A stretch of DNA of 64,000 nt from Mycolicibacterium mengxianglii (GTDB lineage Bacteria > Actinomycetota > Actinomycetes > Mycobacteriales > Mycobacteriaceae): contig NZ_CP065373.1 in the NCBI RefSeq assembly GCF_015710575.1, positions 5,518,001 to 5,582,000 of the forward strand, in the 5' to 3' direction. The position numbers and the translations under genes were made by a program. The notes under the pieces were generated by a model. It did no database searches. It saw only the letters and a program-made list of their open reading frames with translations, and was not told the origin of the DNA. Below, in pieces: positions 37,025-46,821 of this stretch (position 1 is its first letter; each line of letters opens with the position of its first letter).

Positions 37025-39541
37025 ATGTCGTCCCTTCCCGCGCCCCTGCCCCCCGCCACCGACGCCGATCCCGACGAGCTGTTCGCGTCCTTCGCCGCCT
37101 GGGCCGAGGCCAACGGCACCACGCTGTACCCCGCTCAGGAAGAGGCGCTGATCGAACTGGTCAGTGGCGCCAACGTCATCCTGGCCACCCCGACCGGGTC
37201 GGGGAAGTCGTTGGTGGCCACCGGGGCGCTGTACGCGGCGGTGGCGGGCGGGCGGCGCAGCTACTACACGGCGCCGATCAAGGCGCTGGTCAGTGAGAAG
37301 TTCTTCGCGCTGTGCGACGTGTTCGGCGCAGCCAACGTCGGCATGCTGACCGGCGACGCCGCGGTCAACGCCGATGCGCCGATCATCGCCTGCACCGCAG
37401 AGGTGCTGGCCAATATCGCCCTGCGCGAGGGCGCCGAGGCCGATATCGGCCTGGTGGTGATGGACGAGTTCCACTTCTACGGCGACCCCGACCGGGGCTG
37501 GGCCTGGCAGGTGCCGCTGCTGGAGTTGCCGCACGCCCAGTTCCTGCTGATGTCGGCCACCCTGGGTGATGTCACGGCGTTGCGCGAAGATCTCACCCGC
37601 CGCACCGACCGACCGACCGCGCTGGTTGCCGGTGCCGAGCGCCCGGTGCCGCTGTTCTACAACTACGCCACCACCCCGATGCACGAAACCATCAGCGAGC
37701 TGCTCGACACCAAACAGGCACCGATCTACGTCGTGCACTTCACGCAGGCCTCCGCGCTGGAGCGGGCCCAGGCGTTGATGAGCGTCAATGTGAGCACCAA
37801 GGACGAGAAGGCGGCGATCGCCGATCTGATCGGCGGGTTCCGTTTTTCGACGGCGTTCGGCGCCACCCTGTCGCGGTTGGTCCGACACGGGATCGGCGTA
37901 CACCACGCCGGAATGCTGCCCAAGTACCGGCGGCTGGTGGAGCAGTTGGCGCAGGCGGGTCTGCTCAAGGTGATCTGCGGAACCGACACTCTCGGGGTCG
38001 GCATCAACGTCCCGATCCGGACCGTGGTGTTCTCGGCACTGTCGAAATACGACGGCACCCGCACCCGGCTGCTCAACGCGCGGGAATTCCATCAGATCGC
38101 CGGGCGGGCCGGGCGGGCGGGTTATGACACCGTCGGCAACGTCGTGGTCCAGGCCCCCGAACATGAGGTGGAGAATCTCAAGCAGTTCGCCAAGGTGGCC
38201 GACGATCCGAAGAAACGCCGGAAGTTGGTGCGGCGCAAGGTACCTGAAGGAATGGTGCCGTGGAGCGAGAAGACCATGACCCGGCTGGTGGACGCCACCC
38301 CGGAGCCGTTGACCAGCAACATGCGGGTGTCGACAGCGATGATCCTCGACGTGGTGGCCCGCCCCGGTGATCCGTTCGTCGCCATGCGGCGGTTGCTCAC
38401 CGAGAACCATGAACCGCGCAAGCGGCAGCTGCGCCACATTCGTGAGGCCGTCGGTATCGCCCGCTCGCTGCTGCAGGCCGGTGTGCTGGAACGCCTCGAC
38501 CAACCCGAGGCCGACGGCCGGCGCTATCGGCTGACGGTCGATCTACCACCGGACTTTGCGCTCAATCAGCCACTTTCGACGTTCGCGCTGGCAGCGGTCG
38601 ACGTCCTCGACCCGACGTCGGCAACCTATGCCCTGGATGTGGTCTCGGTGATCGAAGCGACACTGGAGGATCCGCGCCAGATTCTGGCGGCGCAGCTGAA
38701 CAAGGCCCGCGGCGAAGCCGTCGCGCAGATGAAGGCCGAAGGCATCGAGTACGACGAGCGGATCGAACTGCTCGACGACATCACCTATCCCAAGCCGCTC
38801 GAGGAAGTGCTGCAGCACACCTTCGAGCTGTACCTACAGACCAACCCGTGGGCGGCGGACGCCCGGTTGTCACCGAAATCCGTTGTGCGCGAGATGTGGG
38901 AGCGGGTCTTCACGTTCCGGGAGTTCGTCAGCGTGTACGGCCTCACCCGCTCCGAGGGAGCGGTGCTGCGCTACCTCTCCGACGCGTTCAAGGCGCTACG
39001 GTCCGGGGTGCCGGCCGACGCGCGGACCGAGGAGGTCACCGACATCGTGGAGTGGCTGGGCGAGCTGGTACGCCAGGTCGACTCCAGCCTCCTCGACGAG
39101 TGGGAGCAGCTGACCAGCCCCGACCAGCCACACGATGTTCCGGTGGCGGTGCCGGCCCGACCGCGGCCGCTCACCGGCAACGAACGGGCCTTCACCGCGA
39201 TGGTCCGCAATGCGCTGTTCCGACGGGTGGAACTGTTCGCCCGGCGCCGGTGGCACGATCTCGGTGAGCTGGATTCTGGTTCCGGCTGGACCGCCGAGCG
39301 TTGGGCGGATGTCGTCGACGACTACTTCTCCGAACACGACGACGTGGGCACCGGGGCTGACGCCCGCGGGCCGGCGCTGCTGCTGATCGACCGCCGGCCC
39401 GGGATGTGGCGGGTGCGGCAGATCCTCGACGATCCGGCCGGCGACCACGACTGGGGTTTCGAGGTCGAGGTCGACCTCGAAGCCTCCGACGAAGCGGGTG
39501 AGGCCGTTATCCGGCTGACCGATGCCGGGCGACTCGATTAA
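37025..39541 (+). CDS. Ski2-like DEAD/DEAH-box RNA helicase with DUF3516
   Basis: An 838-residue superfamily 2 helicase. Motif I TPTGSGKS (residues 55-62), motif II DEFH (147-150), motif III SATLGD and motif VI QIAGRAGRAGYD are intact. The C-terminal ~350 residues match DUF3516 found in actinobacterial helicases of this type. It probably unwinds or remodels RNA; role not established. ATG 37025 gives the natural N-terminus; in-frame sequence before it lies in the NUDIX promoter. Confidence 0.9.
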   Translation: MSSLPAPLPPATDADPDELFASFAAWAEANGTTLYPAQEEALIELVSGANVILATPTGSGKSLVATGALYAAVAGGRRSYYTAPIKALVSEKFFALCDVFGAANVGMLTGDAAVNADAPIIACTAEVLANIALREGAEADIGLVVMDEFHFYGDPDRGWAWQVPLLELPHAQFLLMSATLGDVTALREDLTRRTDRPTALVAGAERPVPLFYNYATTPMHETISELLDTKQAPIYVVHFTQASALERAQALMSVNVSTKDEKAAIADLIGGFRFSTAFGATLSRLVRHGIGVHHAGMLPKYRRLVEQLAQAGLLKVICGTDTLGVGINVPIRTVVFSALSKYDGTRTRLLNAREFHQIAGRAGRAGYDTVGNVVVQAPEHEVENLKQFAKVADDPKKRRKLVRRKVPEGMVPWSEKTMTRLVDATPEPLTSNMRVSTAMILDVVARPGDPFVAMRRLLTENHEPRKRQLRHIREAVGIARSLLQAGVLERLDQPEADGRRYRLTVDLPPDFALNQPLSTFALAAVDVLDPTSATYALDVVSVIEATLEDPRQILAAQLNKARGEAVAQMKAEGIEYDERIELLDDITYPKPLEEVLQHTFELYLQTNPWAADARLSPKSVVREMWERVFTFREFVSVYGLTRSEGAVLRYLSDAFKALRSGVPADARTEEVTDIVEWLGELVRQVDSSLLDEWEQLTSPDQPHDVPVAVPARPRPLTGNERAFTAMVRNALFRRVELFARRRWHDLGELDSGSGWTAERWADVVDDYFSEHDDVGTGADARGPALLLIDRRPGMWRVRQILDDPAGDHDWGFEVEVDLEASDEAGEAVIRLTDAGRLD

Positions 39542-39637
39542 ATCGAATTCTATTTGTTTTCAAGCACATTGACCTGATCGGGGAAGTCAACCGCGGCGGA
39601 CTGTCGTAGTGTGCTGCCATGAGCCTTGCGGCCGGTC

Positions 39638-40033
39638 TCAGCCCTTGCGGCTGATCTTGAATGACAGGACCATCATCACGATCTGCAGCGGCAATCGGGC
39701 CATGGCCGCCAGCAATAGCGGCCGACCATGGCCGCCAGCCAATCGCACGCTGTTGGCAACTGCGGGAAAAATGAGGACGAAGAAGACCAGCGCGGCCAGG
39801 CCACCGCACCGGCGGGTTCGTCTGATCAGCAGAAAGACGCCGATGACGACCTCGACAATTCCGGAGCCATACGTGTAGAAACGCGCTTTACCAGGCAGTT
39901 CTTTCGGCATCGCGGCATCAAACCGCTCGGGTGCGGCAAAATGTCCGATGCCGGAGGAGATCAGTGCTGCCGCCACCCCGTAGGCGGGTACCGCACTGGC
40001 CTGGGGCCGCACCATCGCTTGAGTCTGAGTCAC
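39638..40033 (-). CDS. DoxX-like membrane protein
   Basis: About 131 residues from GTG 40033 (ATG 40015 and a far upstream ATG at 40162 are alternatives). Four hydrophobic segments with the DoxX-type pattern: GHFAAPERFDAAMPKELPGK, YTYGSGIVEVVIGVFLLI, GLAALVFFVLIFPAVANSV and LPLQIVMMVLSF. DoxX proteins are small membrane proteins linked to redox or thiol stress; exact role unknown. The 178 bases upstream hold no clear gene. Confidence 0.75.
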   Translation of the reverse strand: MTQTQAMVRPQASAVPAYGVAAALISSGIGHFAAPERFDAAMPKELPGKARFYTYGSGIVEVVIGVFLLIRRTRRCGGLAALVFFVLIFPAVANSVRLAGGHGRPLLLAAMARLPLQIVMMVLSFKISRKG

Positions 40034-40211
40034 CCAGGCATTGTCACTCACCCCCGCCGAGCGCAGGCGGCAATGTGACCCGGCTGACGTCGCCGGCAGG
40101 CACAGCCGCAGGCGCAGCGTCACTCCACGGTCCGAAAACGGTTCCTTTGATACGGGATGCATTCATTTTCGCGTAGAAGTCTTATTTGCCTAGGGACGTC
40201 CGGCCGCCGGG

Positions 40212-41720
40212 CTACTGCCTGCGGTCCCACTCCGACTCCGCGAGCCGGACAACCCAGCGCTGCAGGCTCCGAGCCATGGAATGCGGCACGCCGTCGGGAT
40301 CCATCAGGTCGTTCTCGGCCAGCAGGCCGGCCTCCTCGGCCACGGTGTCCTCGGTGAACCGTCGCAGTGTCCGGCCGGGCCCCCGGAGCGCCTCGACCGC
40401 CTTCAGAAATGAGCCCTCCCGTTGCACCGTCGCCGCGAACTCCTTGGCCGGCACGCCGAGATGCTCACCGATCAGCTCATCCCGGATCGCGGTGATCGCC
40501 GTTCGAACGTCGTCCCCGTCCCGGGCCTGCGGGCCCCGTTCCACTGCGGCGTCTTCCACTGCGGCGTCTTCCACTGCCACGTCGCACTCGCTGTCGAATC
40601 CCATCGACCTGTTGTTGAGGTTCGAGGACCCGATGCGCAGCAACCTGTCGTCGGCCACGAGCACTTTGGCGTGGACATAGATAGGTGCACCGCCATCGGT
40701 CACCGGCCAGTACACCCCCAGCCGATCGTGTTCGTCTGCGGCCCAGAGCATTCGGAGCAAACGATGGCGTGCGCTGTCCATCGCTTCCTCTTCGAGGCGG
40801 CTCTCCGAGTTGCGGGGCATCACCAGGACGACCTCGGGCCCGTCCGGCTCGCGCAACCGGTCGGCCAGGGCGTCGGCAAGCGTGCGCGACGCCAGGTACT
40901 GGTTCTCCAGGTAGATGGTGTGTCGCGCTGCCGCGATCGCCGCGAGGTTCAGGGCTTCGACCTCGCGCACCTCATCACCGCCGTCGTGCGCCGGAAGGGT
41001 ACGCGCGATTCCCACATCGACGTTGCGCAGGATCGGCTCCAGACCGCGCGGCCAGACCACATGCGCGCCCTCGACAGGGGCCAACCGCTGCCCCGTCGCA
41101 TTGTGCCAGCGGTCACGGGCCTGCTCGCCGAGGGCGCGCGCAGCGGGGCCGTCCACCGCCACCGCCACCTCATGCCGGGGCCCGTAATTTCGCCCGAGTG
41201 CCCGCCGAAACGGGTTGTCGTCCAGGTGTTCTCGAGTGTCCCAGCGGTCGATGGTGAAGTCGATACCCCCACACAGCGCCAGCGCGTCATCAACAACCGC
41301 GATCTTCTGGTGGGGCACAGCGCCAATGGGGTGGGCGCCATCGATGGCGAACCGCAGCCGTTCGCTGTTGAGCCAGTTCAGTAGCGCCACCGGCGTCACC
41401 CGTCCCCAGAGGCCCTCAAAAGCCGGAAGCAGCCTCACATTGGAACGCAGGAGATAGATCTCGAGTTCAGGCCGGGCCCGCACCAGCCAGCGCAGGAAGG
41501 TCCCCATCTGATTGGGGCCGGCCAGCGTTTTACCGCCGCGCTCGAACAGAATTCGGGTGTCGAAGTCCCAGCCGATCAAGATGATGCGGTGCTGCGCCCG
41601 CAACATCGCGGCCTTGGCGTACCGGAAGTAGTCCGCCCCGTCGATCAGGCACGCGAACTGCTCAGCGCGTTCCACACGCCAACAGGTCTGGCCGGGGATC
41701 AGCAATCGACCCTCGCTCAT
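40212..41720 (-). CDS. phospholipase D-like protein with two HKD motifs
   Basis: About 502 residues from ATG 41720 (GTG 41759 adds 13). Two catalytic HKD motifs: HQKIAVVDD (His137, Lys139, Asp144) and HAKVLVADDRLLRIGSSN (His350, Lys352, Asp357). NLNNRSMGFDSE after the second motif is typical of the family. It should hydrolyse phospholipids or act as a transphosphatidylase, acting on membranes; no signal peptide is seen. A 15-base exact tandem duplication near the C-terminal third repeats five residues in frame. Confidence 0.88.
   Translation of the reverse strand: MSEGRLLIPGQTCWRVERAEQFACLIDGADYFRYAKAAMLRAQHRIILIGWDFDTRILFERGGKTLAGPNQMGTFLRWLVRARPELEIYLLRSNVRLLPAFEGLWGRVTPVALLNWLNSERLRFAIDGAHPIGAVPHQKIAVVDDALALCGGIDFTIDRWDTREHLDDNPFRRALGRNYGPRHEVAVAVDGPAARALGEQARDRWHNATGQRLAPVEGAHVVWPRGLEPILRNVDVGIARTLPAHDGGDEVREVEALNLAAIAAARHTIYLENQYLASRTLADALADRLREPDGPEVVLVMPRNSESRLEEEAMDSARHRLLRMLWAADEHDRLGVYWPVTDGGAPIYVHAKVLVADDRLLRIGSSNLNNRSMGFDSECDVAVEDAAVEDAAVERGPQARDGDDVRTAITAIRDELIGEHLGVPAKEFAATVQREGSFLKAVEALRGPGRTLRRFTEDTVAEEAGLLAENDLMDPDGVPHSMARSLQRWVVRLAESEWDRRQ
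40542..40571 (-). repeat. exact 15-base tandem duplication in the phospholipase D-like gene
   Basis: Two identical adjacent 15-base copies add one extra five-residue unit (AVEDA) right after the second HKD domain. It preserves the frame and looks recent. Confidence 0.85.
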
Positions 41721-41764
41721 GGTCGCTGTGTCTATCACACCGCCGTCGGCCCCAGACACAACAC

Positions 41765-41796
41765 GAGCACCGCAGAGCCGAAGCTCTGCGGTGCTC
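41765..41796 (-). terminator. strong hairpin terminator with UUCG loop
   Basis: A perfect 14-base stem (GAGCACCGCAGAGC and its complement). Read on the minus strand the loop is UUCG closed by C-G, the unusually stable tetraloop. It lies 15 bases after the stop of the small secreted peptide gene, in the right orientation, followed by a weak T-containing tail. Confidence 0.8.
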
Positions 41797-41811
41797 GGAC
41801 CGCGAAATGGT

Positions 41812-42021
41812 TCAGTAGGTGGGAACGACGATGCCGTTGATCCAGACGCCCCAGTGCTGCCGACCCTGGTCCCACACCTGCGGGGTGCTCGGACTCGCGG
41901 CGGCAGGCCGTGCCGGCGGCGGTGACCCTTCAGCGCTTGCTGTCGCTGCGCTCAGGCCCATCGCACCGGCAGCCAAGCCGCCGACGATCGCGACGCTGGC
42001 AACGGTGTTCCGGAACCTCAT
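41812..42021 (-). CDS. short secreted peptide
   Basis: A 69-residue protein: Sec signal peptide (about 1-30, ending ATASAEG), then a Pro/Ala-rich linker and a short C-terminal motif (QVWDQGRQHWGVWINGIVVP). After cleavage about 39 residues remain. No domain is recognised; small exported peptides of this build are common in mycobacteria. Monocistronic, followed by a strong terminator. Confidence 0.7.
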   Translation of the reverse strand: MRFRNTVASVAIVGGLAAGAMGLSAATASAEGSPPPARPAAASPSTPQVWDQGRQHWGVWINGIVVPTY

Positions 42022-42165
42022 GGGTCATGCCTCCCATCTGCTGTTGGCAGGAGCTTTTCGCACGCTTGCGGACCGTGGTCTAGCCGCTCGGCGGGCGGGG
42101 TAAACATTTGATTCCACAAATTCTTGATCGCGCGGCCACCTGCGGTGAGGTGCGACACTGCGGGG

Positions 42166-43401
42166 GTGACCCCGCCCGAGGCCTCCGGTACCACGGCACC
42201 TGTGCTCGATGTCGCAGCAGTACGCGGCCACTTTCCAGCTCTGCGCGACGGCACCGCCTTCTTCGACGGCCCGGGAGGCTCCCAGACGCCCGTCGTCGTC
42301 GCCGAGGCGATCCGCGACGCCCTTCTCAGTCCGCTGTCCAACCGCGGCACCCTCACCCTCGCCGCGCGCAACGCCGAGGCAATCGTCGGGCGCTGTCGCA
42401 GCGCGCTCGGCGACCTGCTCGACACCGACCCCGGCGGCGTGATCTTCGGCCGGAGCATGACCGCGCTGACCTTCGACATCTCCAGGGCGTTGGCGGCGCG
42501 CTGGCGACCCGGCGACGAGATCGTCGTGACCCGCCTCGACCATGACGCCAACGTGCGCCCGTGGGTACTGGCGGCAGCAAAGGCGGGCGCCTCGGTGCGG
42601 TGGGTCGACTTCGATCCGGCCACCGGCGAGCTACCGGTGCAGAACTTGGAAGCGGAACTCAGCTCACGCACCCGGCTTGTGGCGGTGACCGCTGCGTCCA
42701 ACCTGATCGGCACCATGCCCGATATCGGCGCGTTCGCCGAACGTGCCCACGCAGTCGGGGCCTACCTGTACGTCGACGGAGTGCACTACACCGCCCACCG
42801 CGCGGTCGACCTGCCTGCGCTCGGCGCCGACTTCTACGCCTGCTCACCCTACAAATTCTTCGGGCCCCACTGCGGCGTGGTGGCGGGGAGCCCCGACATT
42901 CTCGCCGAGCTGCACCCCGACAAGCTGGTGCCCGCCCCGGACGGGGTGCCCGAGCGATTCGAGCACGGAACCCTGCCCTACGAGCTGATGGCCGGTACCG
43001 CCGCCGCGGTCGACTTCCTGGCGGGGATCACCGCCGCTACCGGCACCCGCCGCGAGCGTCTCCTCGCCGCCATGACGGCCGTCGACGATCACGAGAACGC
43101 GCTGCGCAGCCGAATCGAGTCGGGCTTGCAACACCTGCCCGGGGTCACGGTTCACTCCCGGGCGGCACACCGCACACCCACGTTGTTGCTCACCTTCGAC
43201 CACGTCGAGGCGGCGACGGTCAGTGCCGCGCTCGCCCAGCAGGACATCAACGCGCCCTCCGGCTCCTTCTATGCCTACGAAACGGCCGGTCACCTCGGGT
43301 TGGGTCAGGCGGGAGGTCTGCGAATAGGGTTGGCGCCCTACAACACTGCCGCGGAGGTCGACCGGCTCCTCAGTGCGCTCACCGGCGCCCTCACCGGATG
43401 A
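42166..43401 (+). CDS. class V aminotransferase, cysteine desulfurase-like family
   Basis: A 411-residue PLP enzyme of fold type I. Lys230 in SPYKFFGPHCG binds PLP, and Asp204 in YVDGVHY pairs with the pyridine nitrogen. GPGGSQTP near the N-terminus and the C-terminal GGLRIGLAPYNT fit the cysteine-desulfurase-like subfamily. It may use cysteine or another amino acid; no sulfur-acceptor gene is nearby. Starts at GTG 42166. Its 3' end overlaps the convergent GH5-like gene by 11 bases. Confidence 0.82.
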   Translation: MTPPEASGTTAPVLDVAAVRGHFPALRDGTAFFDGPGGSQTPVVVAEAIRDALLSPLSNRGTLTLAARNAEAIVGRCRSALGDLLDTDPGGVIFGRSMTALTFDISRALAARWRPGDEIVVTRLDHDANVRPWVLAAAKAGASVRWVDFDPATGELPVQNLEAELSSRTRLVAVTAASNLIGTMPDIGAFAERAHAVGAYLYVDGVHYTAHRAVDLPALGADFYACSPYKFFGPHCGVVAGSPDILAELHPDKLVPAPDGVPERFEHGTLPYELMAGTAAAVDFLAGITAATGTRRERLLAAMTAVDDHENALRSRIESGLQHLPGVTVHSRAAHRTPTLLLTFDHVEAATVSAALAQQDINAPSGSFYAYETAGHLGLGQAGGLRIGLAPYNTAAEVDRLLSALTGALTG

Positions 43402-44602
43402 CCACCCTGCCGCGCCGCAGCCGCCAGTCGACGCCGGTGTGCCCGCGCGACGGTGAACCCTCGGTGCCCGTCAACTGCCGAAGAGCGCGCACCTCGGTGC
43501 CCCGGTACGGCCGTCCGCCCGGGTGCAGAAGATCGTGGAACCATTCATCCGGTGGCGCCGGGTTCGGGTGATCCCAGGAATCCCACGGCAGATATGTCTG
43601 GGTTTTGCCCGCCACCAGACCCCAGGTGTACGCGCCGACGTTGTGCCGCAGGCTGATCGGAAGAATCCCCTCGACTGTGCTGCCCAGTGTCCGCGCCATG
43701 AACTCCGTGCACAGCAACGGCCTGCCCCAGGGCAGGAGTTCCCTGACCCGGGCCTCGAAGCCGGCCGGGTCAGCGTAACTGTGGAAGGAGATCACATCGG
43801 AGTTGTCCAGCTGGATTCCGGCGATCACGCTGCGGCGCCCGGGGTCGGCCCACTCTCCGTCCCACACGCCACTTGTCAACGGCTGCACAGCATTCACTGA
43901 CCTCGCCCACCGGAACACCTCGGGAAGCAGCGCAGCTACCAAGTCCAGCTTGTCTTTTCGCTCCACGTTGCGGTAGGCGTCGGCCGGATTGTCCGGCTCG
44001 TTCCACAGGTCCCAACCCAAAACCCTTTTATCACGCCGAAATTGGTTCATCACACCTACGACGTATTCCTGGAGGACACGGCGGTACCCCAGGTCTCCCA
44101 GGCGCTCGGCACCCGGACTCTGCACCCATCCGGAGTTGTGCACGCCGGGCCGCGGGGGGTGCTGCGGGCCCAGCTTGGGAAATGGATCCCAGCACGAGTC
44201 GAAGAAAACGAACAGCGGCTTGATGCGGTGCCGCGCCGCGATGGCGACGAACAGTGCGAGTCGGCGCCGGAAGCCCTCCCGGTCTTGGACCCACAGCTGG
44301 TCGTGGAGGAACACCCGTACGGTGTTGAGCCCGATCAACCGGGCCAGCCGCAACTCTTCGTTGATGCGTAGCGGGTCGAAAGTCTCCCGTGCGAACATCT
44401 CGAGCTGATTGATGGCGTTCGACGGGATGAAGTTGGCCCCGACCAACCAGCCCTGCCCCTGGTACCAGCGGTGGGCCTGATCGGCCGACCACCGCCCCGG
44501 TTCAGCGGTAGCGACAGGCGGGAGCGACAGCACAGCAGCCGCCGGTGCCAGAAACGGCAGTTTCAGCAGCGTCCGCCGATCGATGACGCGCTCACCCGCC
44601 AA
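43391..44602 (-). CDS. secreted glycoside hydrolase family 5-like protein
   Basis: A 403-residue protein with a twin-arginine-type signal (VIDRRTLLKLPFLAPAAAVL, cleavage near ATAEP). The TIM-barrel core shows WNEPDNP (acid/base Glu202) and LLCTEFMAR (nucleophile Glu300), the paired glutamates of clan GH-A. It probably hydrolyses a beta-glycan outside the cytoplasm; substrate unknown. Start is TTG 44602 with AAGGAG 6 bases before it. The 281 bases upstream to the SDR hold no clear gene. Confidence 0.85.
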   Translation of the reverse strand: MAGERVIDRRTLLKLPFLAPAAAVLSLPPVATAEPGRWSADQAHRWYQGQGWLVGANFIPSNAINQLEMFARETFDPLRINEELRLARLIGLNTVRVFLHDQLWVQDREGFRRRLALFVAIAARHRIKPLFVFFDSCWDPFPKLGPQHPPRPGVHNSGWVQSPGAERLGDLGYRRVLQEYVVGVMNQFRRDKRVLGWDLWNEPDNPADAYRNVERKDKLDLVAALLPEVFRWARSVNAVQPLTSGVWDGEWADPGRRSVIAGIQLDNSDVISFHSYADPAGFEARVRELLPWGRPLLCTEFMARTLGSTVEGILPISLRHNVGAYTWGLVAGKTQTYLPWDSWDHPNPAPPDEWFHDLLHPGGRPYRGTEVRALRQLTGTEGSPSRGHTGVDWRLRRGRVVIR

Positions 44603-44883
44603 CGTGCACTCCTTCGTGACCTTCGAACGTCGTCACTACGGACACCGCGCACCCCCGCGGTGCAGCGCACAAGAACCTGCATTCCGAGCAGGTCGCGGCG
44701 AGGTCGTCGTACCGAAACCGCCACCCTTACCTTCGCCGCGCGACTTCCTCCACTGTGCCCTGCCGCGCGTCAGTTCGCCAACGCCCAGCCAGGCCACCGG
44801 CCGTCGACCACGCCTTCGCCGGGACGGTCGTGGCATTATTCACAATTTCGTGAAACTGGCAACGCTGAAACGTGATTGGATGG

Positions 44884-45723
44884 CTAGTCGTTCTCAGCGG
44901 CGATCCTGGCTCGCTCCTTCATCGAAGCGATCACGCCGCCGTCACTGAGGATGTCGGTGCCTGTCAGGTATCCAGCCGCTGTGCTGGCGCAGAACGCGAG
45001 TAGCGCAGCCATCTCCTCCGGTTTACCCCAGCGCGGAACTGCGGCATCGGCGACCATCGCTCCGGCACCCGCCTGCTCCTCCAACCGGCCCATCTCCGTG
45101 TCGATAGAGCCCGGAGACACCGAGACGATGCGCAACCCCCGGCCGTTGAACCGTTCAGCCTGCGACGTGCTGTACCACTTGACGAAGCTCTTGCTCAAGG
45201 CGTAGGCCAACCCGGACCGGGCTTCCTCGGGGGCGATGCTGCAGGCCGATGCCATCTCGGCAAGGAAAGCGTTCTCGTCCTTGAGTGCCAGCGGGAACTG
45301 CGCGGTGGGGATCATCTCCTCCGGCAGCATGTGCGCCGCCATGGAGGCGACGTTGACAATCGCGGCACCCGCACCGGCGGTCTCGTAGAAGACTTCGTTG
45401 ACGTTGACCGTGCCGCAGGCGTTGGTCCTCATCACGTAGTCGGCATCGCCCATGCTGGGACTCACCCCCGCGGTGTGGATCACCGATGCCAGCGTCCCCA
45501 GTTCGGTGGCGGCGGCGAACAGCCCGGAGACGGCCTGTCGATCGGTGACGTCACAATTGACGGCGGCGGCAGTGATTCCGGCTCCGGCCAGCGTGGCTGT
45601 CGCGGCGGCGAGCCGCTCCTGCCTCACATCGCACAGCACCAGCGTGTGATCGCGGCCGATTATCTTTGCCGTGGCCAGACCCATGCCCCCTGCGCCGCCC
45701 GTGATCACGGCCACCTGACTCAT
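44884..45723 (-). CDS. SDR-family oxidoreductase
   Basis: A 279-residue NAD(P)-dependent dehydrogenase: TGGAGGMGLATA cofactor motif near residue 8, a long insert around residues 130-165 before the catalytic YALSKSF (YxxxK) and PGSIDTEMGRLEE substrate loop. Substrate unknown. It lies between the GH5-like gene and an XRE regulator on the same strand. Confidence 0.85.
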   Translation of the reverse strand: MSQVAVITGGAGGMGLATAKIIGRDHTLVLCDVRQERLAAATATLAGAGITAAAVNCDVTDRQAVSGLFAAATELGTLASVIHTAGVSPSMGDADYVMRTNACGTVNVNEVFYETAGAGAAIVNVASMAAHMLPEEMIPTAQFPLALKDENAFLAEMASACSIAPEEARSGLAYALSKSFVKWYSTSQAERFNGRGLRIVSVSPGSIDTEMGRLEEQAGAGAMVADAAVPRWGKPEEMAALLAFCASTAAGYLTGTDILSDGGVIASMKERARIAAEND

Positions 45724-45775
45724 ACCTGGACCGTATACGGCGTCACGGCCGGGGACCGGCCTTTCGTGCGGGTGC

Positions 45776-46666
45776 TCAGCTATCCAGCTGCGCCACCTGC
45801 GCCGCGGTGTTTACCGTCGACAGTGACCAGCTGCAGAGCAGGTCCATCGCTTCGCGGGAGGCAGTCCCGGCTTCGGTGGTGAACACGAACATCGTCTGAT
45901 CCGGATCTCCAGGCATGATGAAAGTCTCGTAGTCAACCGTGAATTCACCGACCACTGGATGGCGCAGCCGTTTGGATCCGTGCGTGCGTTGGTAGACACG
46001 GTGCTCGGCCCACCACGTCCGGAACTCCTCGCTGTCGGCGGCAAGCTCGTCGACAAGGGCAAGCGTGCTCGGGTCGCCGGGATGATTCCCGAGTTCCAGG
46101 CGCAGGTTCTCCACCACGGTGCGGGCCTGAACGTCCCAGTCCACGAACAGCTCGCGGGCTTGCGGACTCAGGAACATCCAGCGGGCATAGTTGCGCTCTC
46201 GTGGGCGCATTGCCTCGAAATCAGCCAGCAGTACCCGGGCAAGGCGATTGGTGGCCAGCACGTCGGCATACCGACCCAGGATCATCGCCGGTGTGCTGGG
46301 CAGCGCCTCGAGCAGTTGATAGAGGCCGGGCCGGACGCGTTGCACCAGGGGCGCCTTGCGGCGGGCCAGCGGCGCCCCCACGAGGTGTCCGAGATGAGCG
46401 CGGCCAGTGGAATCCAGGTCCAGCGCCCGGCCGATGGCGTCGAGCACCCCGGTTGACGGGGTGATCCGGCGACCCTGCTCCAGTCTGGTGTAGTAGTCGG
46501 TCGACACACCCGCAAGCAGGGCGACCTCTTCACGGCGCAGGCCGGGCACCCGGCGGACCCGGCCATCTGCCGGCAGTCCCGCCCGTGCCGGGTCTACCGC
46601 GCTGCGGGCGCGGCGCAAGAAATCGGCGAGTTCACGATTGAGATCGGCCACTCCAGGAATTGTCAC
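45776..46666 (-). CDS. XRE-family regulator with MmyB-like ligand domain
   Basis: About 296 residues from GTG 46666 (GTG 46651 is an alternative). N-terminal HTH (RVRRVPGLRREEVALLAGVS, TDYYTRLEQGRRITPSTGVL) followed by an MmyB-type PAS-like domain (LEALPSTPAMILGRYADVLA ... RNYARWMFL ... VGEFTVDYETFIMPGDPDQT). Members of this family usually regulate a divergent oxidoreductase; here an SDR starts 156 bases away in the opposite direction. Confidence 0.87.
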   Translation of the reverse strand: MTIPGVADLNRELADFLRRARSAVDPARAGLPADGRVRRVPGLRREEVALLAGVSTDYYTRLEQGRRITPSTGVLDAIGRALDLDSTGRAHLGHLVGAPLARRKAPLVQRVRPGLYQLLEALPSTPAMILGRYADVLATNRLARVLLADFEAMRPRERNYARWMFLSPQARELFVDWDVQARTVVENLRLELGNHPGDPSTLALVDELAADSEEFRTWWAEHRVYQRTHGSKRLRHPVVGEFTVDYETFIMPGDPDQTMFVFTTEAGTASREAMDLLCSWSLSTVNTAAQVAQLDS

Positions 46667-46821
46667 ACCCGCTCGCGGCCCGCGCCTGGTTCTACGCGTC
46701 CTAGGTTGCACCGTCCTGGGTCGATCAGGGCAGGTTATGGCCCTTTTCCGGCAACCGTCTCCGCCGAGACTGGACACGTCGGCAGCACCCGCCGGCACCC
46801 ACGACATCCCTGGAGAGTCTC

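Noticed and set aside
44603..44883. gene in the 281-base gap before the GH5-like protein
   Set aside because: Frames there are Arg/Pro-rich without ribosome sites; only short AT-rich stretches resembling a promoter were seen.
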